Source: CAWGCE01 sp964480915 (GTDB lineage Bacteria > Planctomycetota > Planctomycetia > Pirellulales > Pirellulaceae). Taken from it: 43,473 nucleotides of DNA. This document shows positions 41,980 to 43,473 of the stretch, one piece after another (positions within the stretch are counted from its first letter, which is position 1; every line of letters starts with the position of its first letter). Under the pieces are notes generated by a model. It worked only from the letters and a program-made list of their open reading frames with translations. It was not told where the DNA came from and searched no databases. The position numbers and the translations under genes are program-made. Where the stretch lies: assembly GCA_964480915.1 (NCBI GenBank), contig CAYZRS010000044.1, forward strand, positions 1 through 43,473, given 5' to 3'.

Positions 41980-43031
41980 TATGCCGCCTTCCTCTTGATA
42001 CCGAAACCGCGACCAGAATCCCAACCTGCCAGTTCTTGACGAACTTCTGGCAATTGCAACAACAGCTGTTCAATTTGTTTGACGCTTAGCATCTCTGCGT
42101 TGGCCGATGTGTAGCCGTCGTTCAAGAAAGTGCGTGACTGCACGCCTCGGCTAAAGTAGGCGTCATAGTCGGCCGTTCGCAGCGACGGGATGCGGAAGTA
42201 CTCGTCGTATTCTTCCGAGATCGCCAGGTCTTCGGGTGAAACGAGTACTTCGTGAATTTTCTCCCCTTCGCGAATTCCGATGATGTTCGTTTCGACCTGG
42301 CGATCGAACAGATTCATCAACCCTTGAGCCAGGTCAACCATCGTTGCGGTCGGCGCTTTGCGAACAAAGATATCGCCCTGCCCTGCATGCTCCATCGCGA
42401 ACGTCACCAGTTTCACCGCCTCTTCGAGCGGCAGCAGCAGCCGGGTCATTCTGGGATCGGTGATCGTGATTGGCTCGCCCGCTTTGATTTGCTGGACGAA
42501 TAGCGGAATCACGGAACCGCGTGAGTACATCACGTTTCCGTAGCGAACTCCGCAGTAGGAAGTCGTCGCGCCGGGAGCTCGTGCCTTCGACGTCATCACT
42601 TTTTCCATGAGCGCCTTCGACATCCCCATGGCATTGACTGGATGAACGGCTTTGTCGGTGCTGAGCACGACGACCTTTTTGACTTTTTCATTTTCAGCCG
42701 CGGTCAAGACGTTGTCGGTCCCGAAAATATTTGTTCGCGCTGCTTCGATGGGGAAGAATTCGCATGAGGGAACTTGTTTTAGTGCCGCCGCATGGAACAC
42801 GTAATCGATCCCACGCATCGCCATGTTGACCTGGCGTTCGTCACGCACGTCACCGATCACAAACTGCAGACGATCATCATTGAATCGCAACCGCATGTCG
42901 TGCTGTTTCTTCTCGTCACGACTGTAAACCACGACGCGAGCCGGATTGTGCTCAGCCAGGGCAAGTTGAATGAAATGGTGGCCGAAGGAACCGGTCCCGC
43001 CGGTCACGAGCAGCGATTGTTGATCAAACAT
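41979..43031 (-). CDS. capE: CapE-like UDP-N-acetylglucosamine 4,6-dehydratase/5-epimerase
   Basis: A 350-residue SDR that opens the UDP-L-FucNAc pathway. The Rossmann motif is VTGGTGSFGHHF; FHAAALKQVPSCEFFPIEA and STDKAVHPVNAMGMSKALMEK are typical. The catalytic Tyr of ordinary SDRs is Met (M-x-x-x-K) as in CapE/PglF/WbpM. The C-terminal region has GEKIHEVLVSPEDL. The ATG at 43031 fits the domain start; a TTG at 43043 is less likely. It leads the capE-capF-capG operon. Confidence 0.94.
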   Translation of the reverse strand: MFDQQSLLVTGGTGSFGHHFIQLALAEHNPARVVVYSRDEKKQHDMRLRFNDDRLQFVIGDVRDERQVNMAMRGIDYVFHAAALKQVPSCEFFPIEAARTNIFGTDNVLTAAENEKVKKVVVLSTDKAVHPVNAMGMSKALMEKVMTSKARAPGATTSYCGVRYGNVMYSRGSVIPLFVQQIKAGEPITITDPRMTRLLLPLEEAVKLVTFAMEHAGQGDIFVRKAPTATMVDLAQGLMNLFDRQVETNIIGIREGEKIHEVLVSPEDLAISEEYDEYFRIPSLRTADYDAYFSRGVQSRTFLNDGYTSANAEMLSVKQIEQLLLQLPEVRQELAGWDSGRGFGIKRKAA

Positions 43032-43384
43032 TGAGTTTTCCAAGCGGTGAAAGAGAGCCCAACCGCACCGTCTTTGCGAGGTATTGGCGTCTCGATATTT
43101 GCGGCAGGAGGGTAATTGAGCCGCCGCCTCAGCGGCAATGCCAATGCGACCGAGTCGCCAAAACCGACAGAATCGCTGTCCATCCCCGGCTCAATGCGAG
43201 CTTCACAGCGCAATCGTCGCGACCCGCCGTGCTATCAGCGATATCTGAGAATTCGAGCCCAACAGGGTAAATCGGTTGCTTGACATGATACGATACATTT
43301 GTACAGTAATGGCCGCGAGTGGCCCACGGCGGTGTGGCAACGGCTGGGGAGAGCGGTTTTGGCCGTGGATTGCAGGTGGAGCGC
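43032..43384. other. Intergenic region upstream of capE
   Basis: About 350 bases that should contain the cap promoter. A forward TTGACA at 43280 is followed by a weak -10-like TACAGT at 43302, but it points away from capE. No gene is supported. Confidence 0.35.
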
Positions 43385-43473
43385 GAAATCTGAAATCTGA
43401 AATCTGAAATCTGAAATCTGAAATCTGAAATCTGAAATCTGAAATCTGAAATCTGAAATCTGAAATCTGAAAT
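43385..43473. repeat. 7-bp tandem repeat (GAAATCT)n at the window edge
   Basis: Twelve perfect copies of GAAATCT plus five bases, running to the last base of the window. The true length is unknown because the array is cut off. The upstream sequence has no similar unit. Confidence 0.95.

Noticed and set aside
43280..43307. Promoter-like TTGACA ... TACAGT pair
   Set aside because: The -10 match is only 4 of 6 and it points away from capE toward the repeat, with no gene visible downstream in the window.
1..43473. tRNA, rRNA, CRISPR, insertion sequence or prophage signals
   Set aside because: I checked the intergenic gaps for cloverleaf patterns, spaced direct repeats, terminal inverted repeats and transposase or phage genes and saw none.

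Overview
The window looks like chromosomal DNA from a planctomycete, most likely Pirellulales-like. The evidence is a PEP-CTERM protein, a BBP7-type outer-membrane barrel protein, many short paralogous genes with poor Shine-Dalgarno sites, frequent GTG/TTG starts, and a moderately high GC content. I see no rRNA, tRNA, CRISPR array or insertion sequence.

Region 1 (1-2.5 kb) has a PEP-CTERM secreted protein followed by a good terminator, then a divergent Cys-rich secreted protein that may carry compensating frameshifts. Region 2 (2.7-22.4 kb) is a large Tad/Flp type IVc pilus locus in several pieces. The outer-membrane side (secretin rcpA/cpaC, a CpaD-like lipoprotein, a TadD-like TPR lipoprotein) runs forward. 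A Flp-like pilin gene runs reverse. A feoA-feoB ferrous iron uptake pair, with a good Fur-box-like palindrome upstream, is inserted here. A long reverse operon (about 19.6 down to 9.4 kb) reads flp, tadE, GT-C-like membrane protein, alpha/alpha-toroid protein, three Flp-like pilin paralogues, prepilin peptidase tadV, rcpC/cpaB, tadA, tadB, tadC. A forward tadE-tadG pair starts from the same divergent control region, and one more Flp-like pilin (reverse, own terminator) closes the locus. A MinD-like TadZ/CpaE is not seen.

Region 3 (22.6-28.2 kb, reverse) holds housekeeping and uncharacterised genes: a DUF547 protein, an HD hydrolase coupled to a DUF2834 membrane protein, a DUF6924 protein, a small membrane protein, gdhA glutamate dehydrogenase and a CNNM/CorC-type transporter. 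Region 4 (28.5-34.8 kb, forward) holds an SH3/TPR protein, a PqqB-like metallo-beta-lactamase-fold protein, an SDR epimerase, a winged-helix AAA ATPase, and a nucleotide-translocase-like membrane protein whose 5' end appears to lack a normal start codon. Region 5 (34.8-39.5 kb) has a TIGR01777 epimerase with its SRPBCC partner (reverse), a BBP7 protein with a clean terminator, and a rhomboid protease with a C-terminal helical-repeat tail. Region 6 (39.7-43.0 kb, reverse) is a complete capE-capF-capG trio for making UDP-N-acetyl-L-fucosamine. The window ends inside a 7-bp tandem repeat.

The most interesting system is the Tad locus. It encodes six Flp-like pilins, at least four of which share a C-terminal motif with conserved cysteines. 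These sit in one operon with a putative GT-C membrane glycosyltransferase and an alpha/alpha-toroid protein whose stop codon overlaps a pilin start. I infer a pilus with several specialised, possibly disulfide-stabilised and possibly glycosylated subunits.
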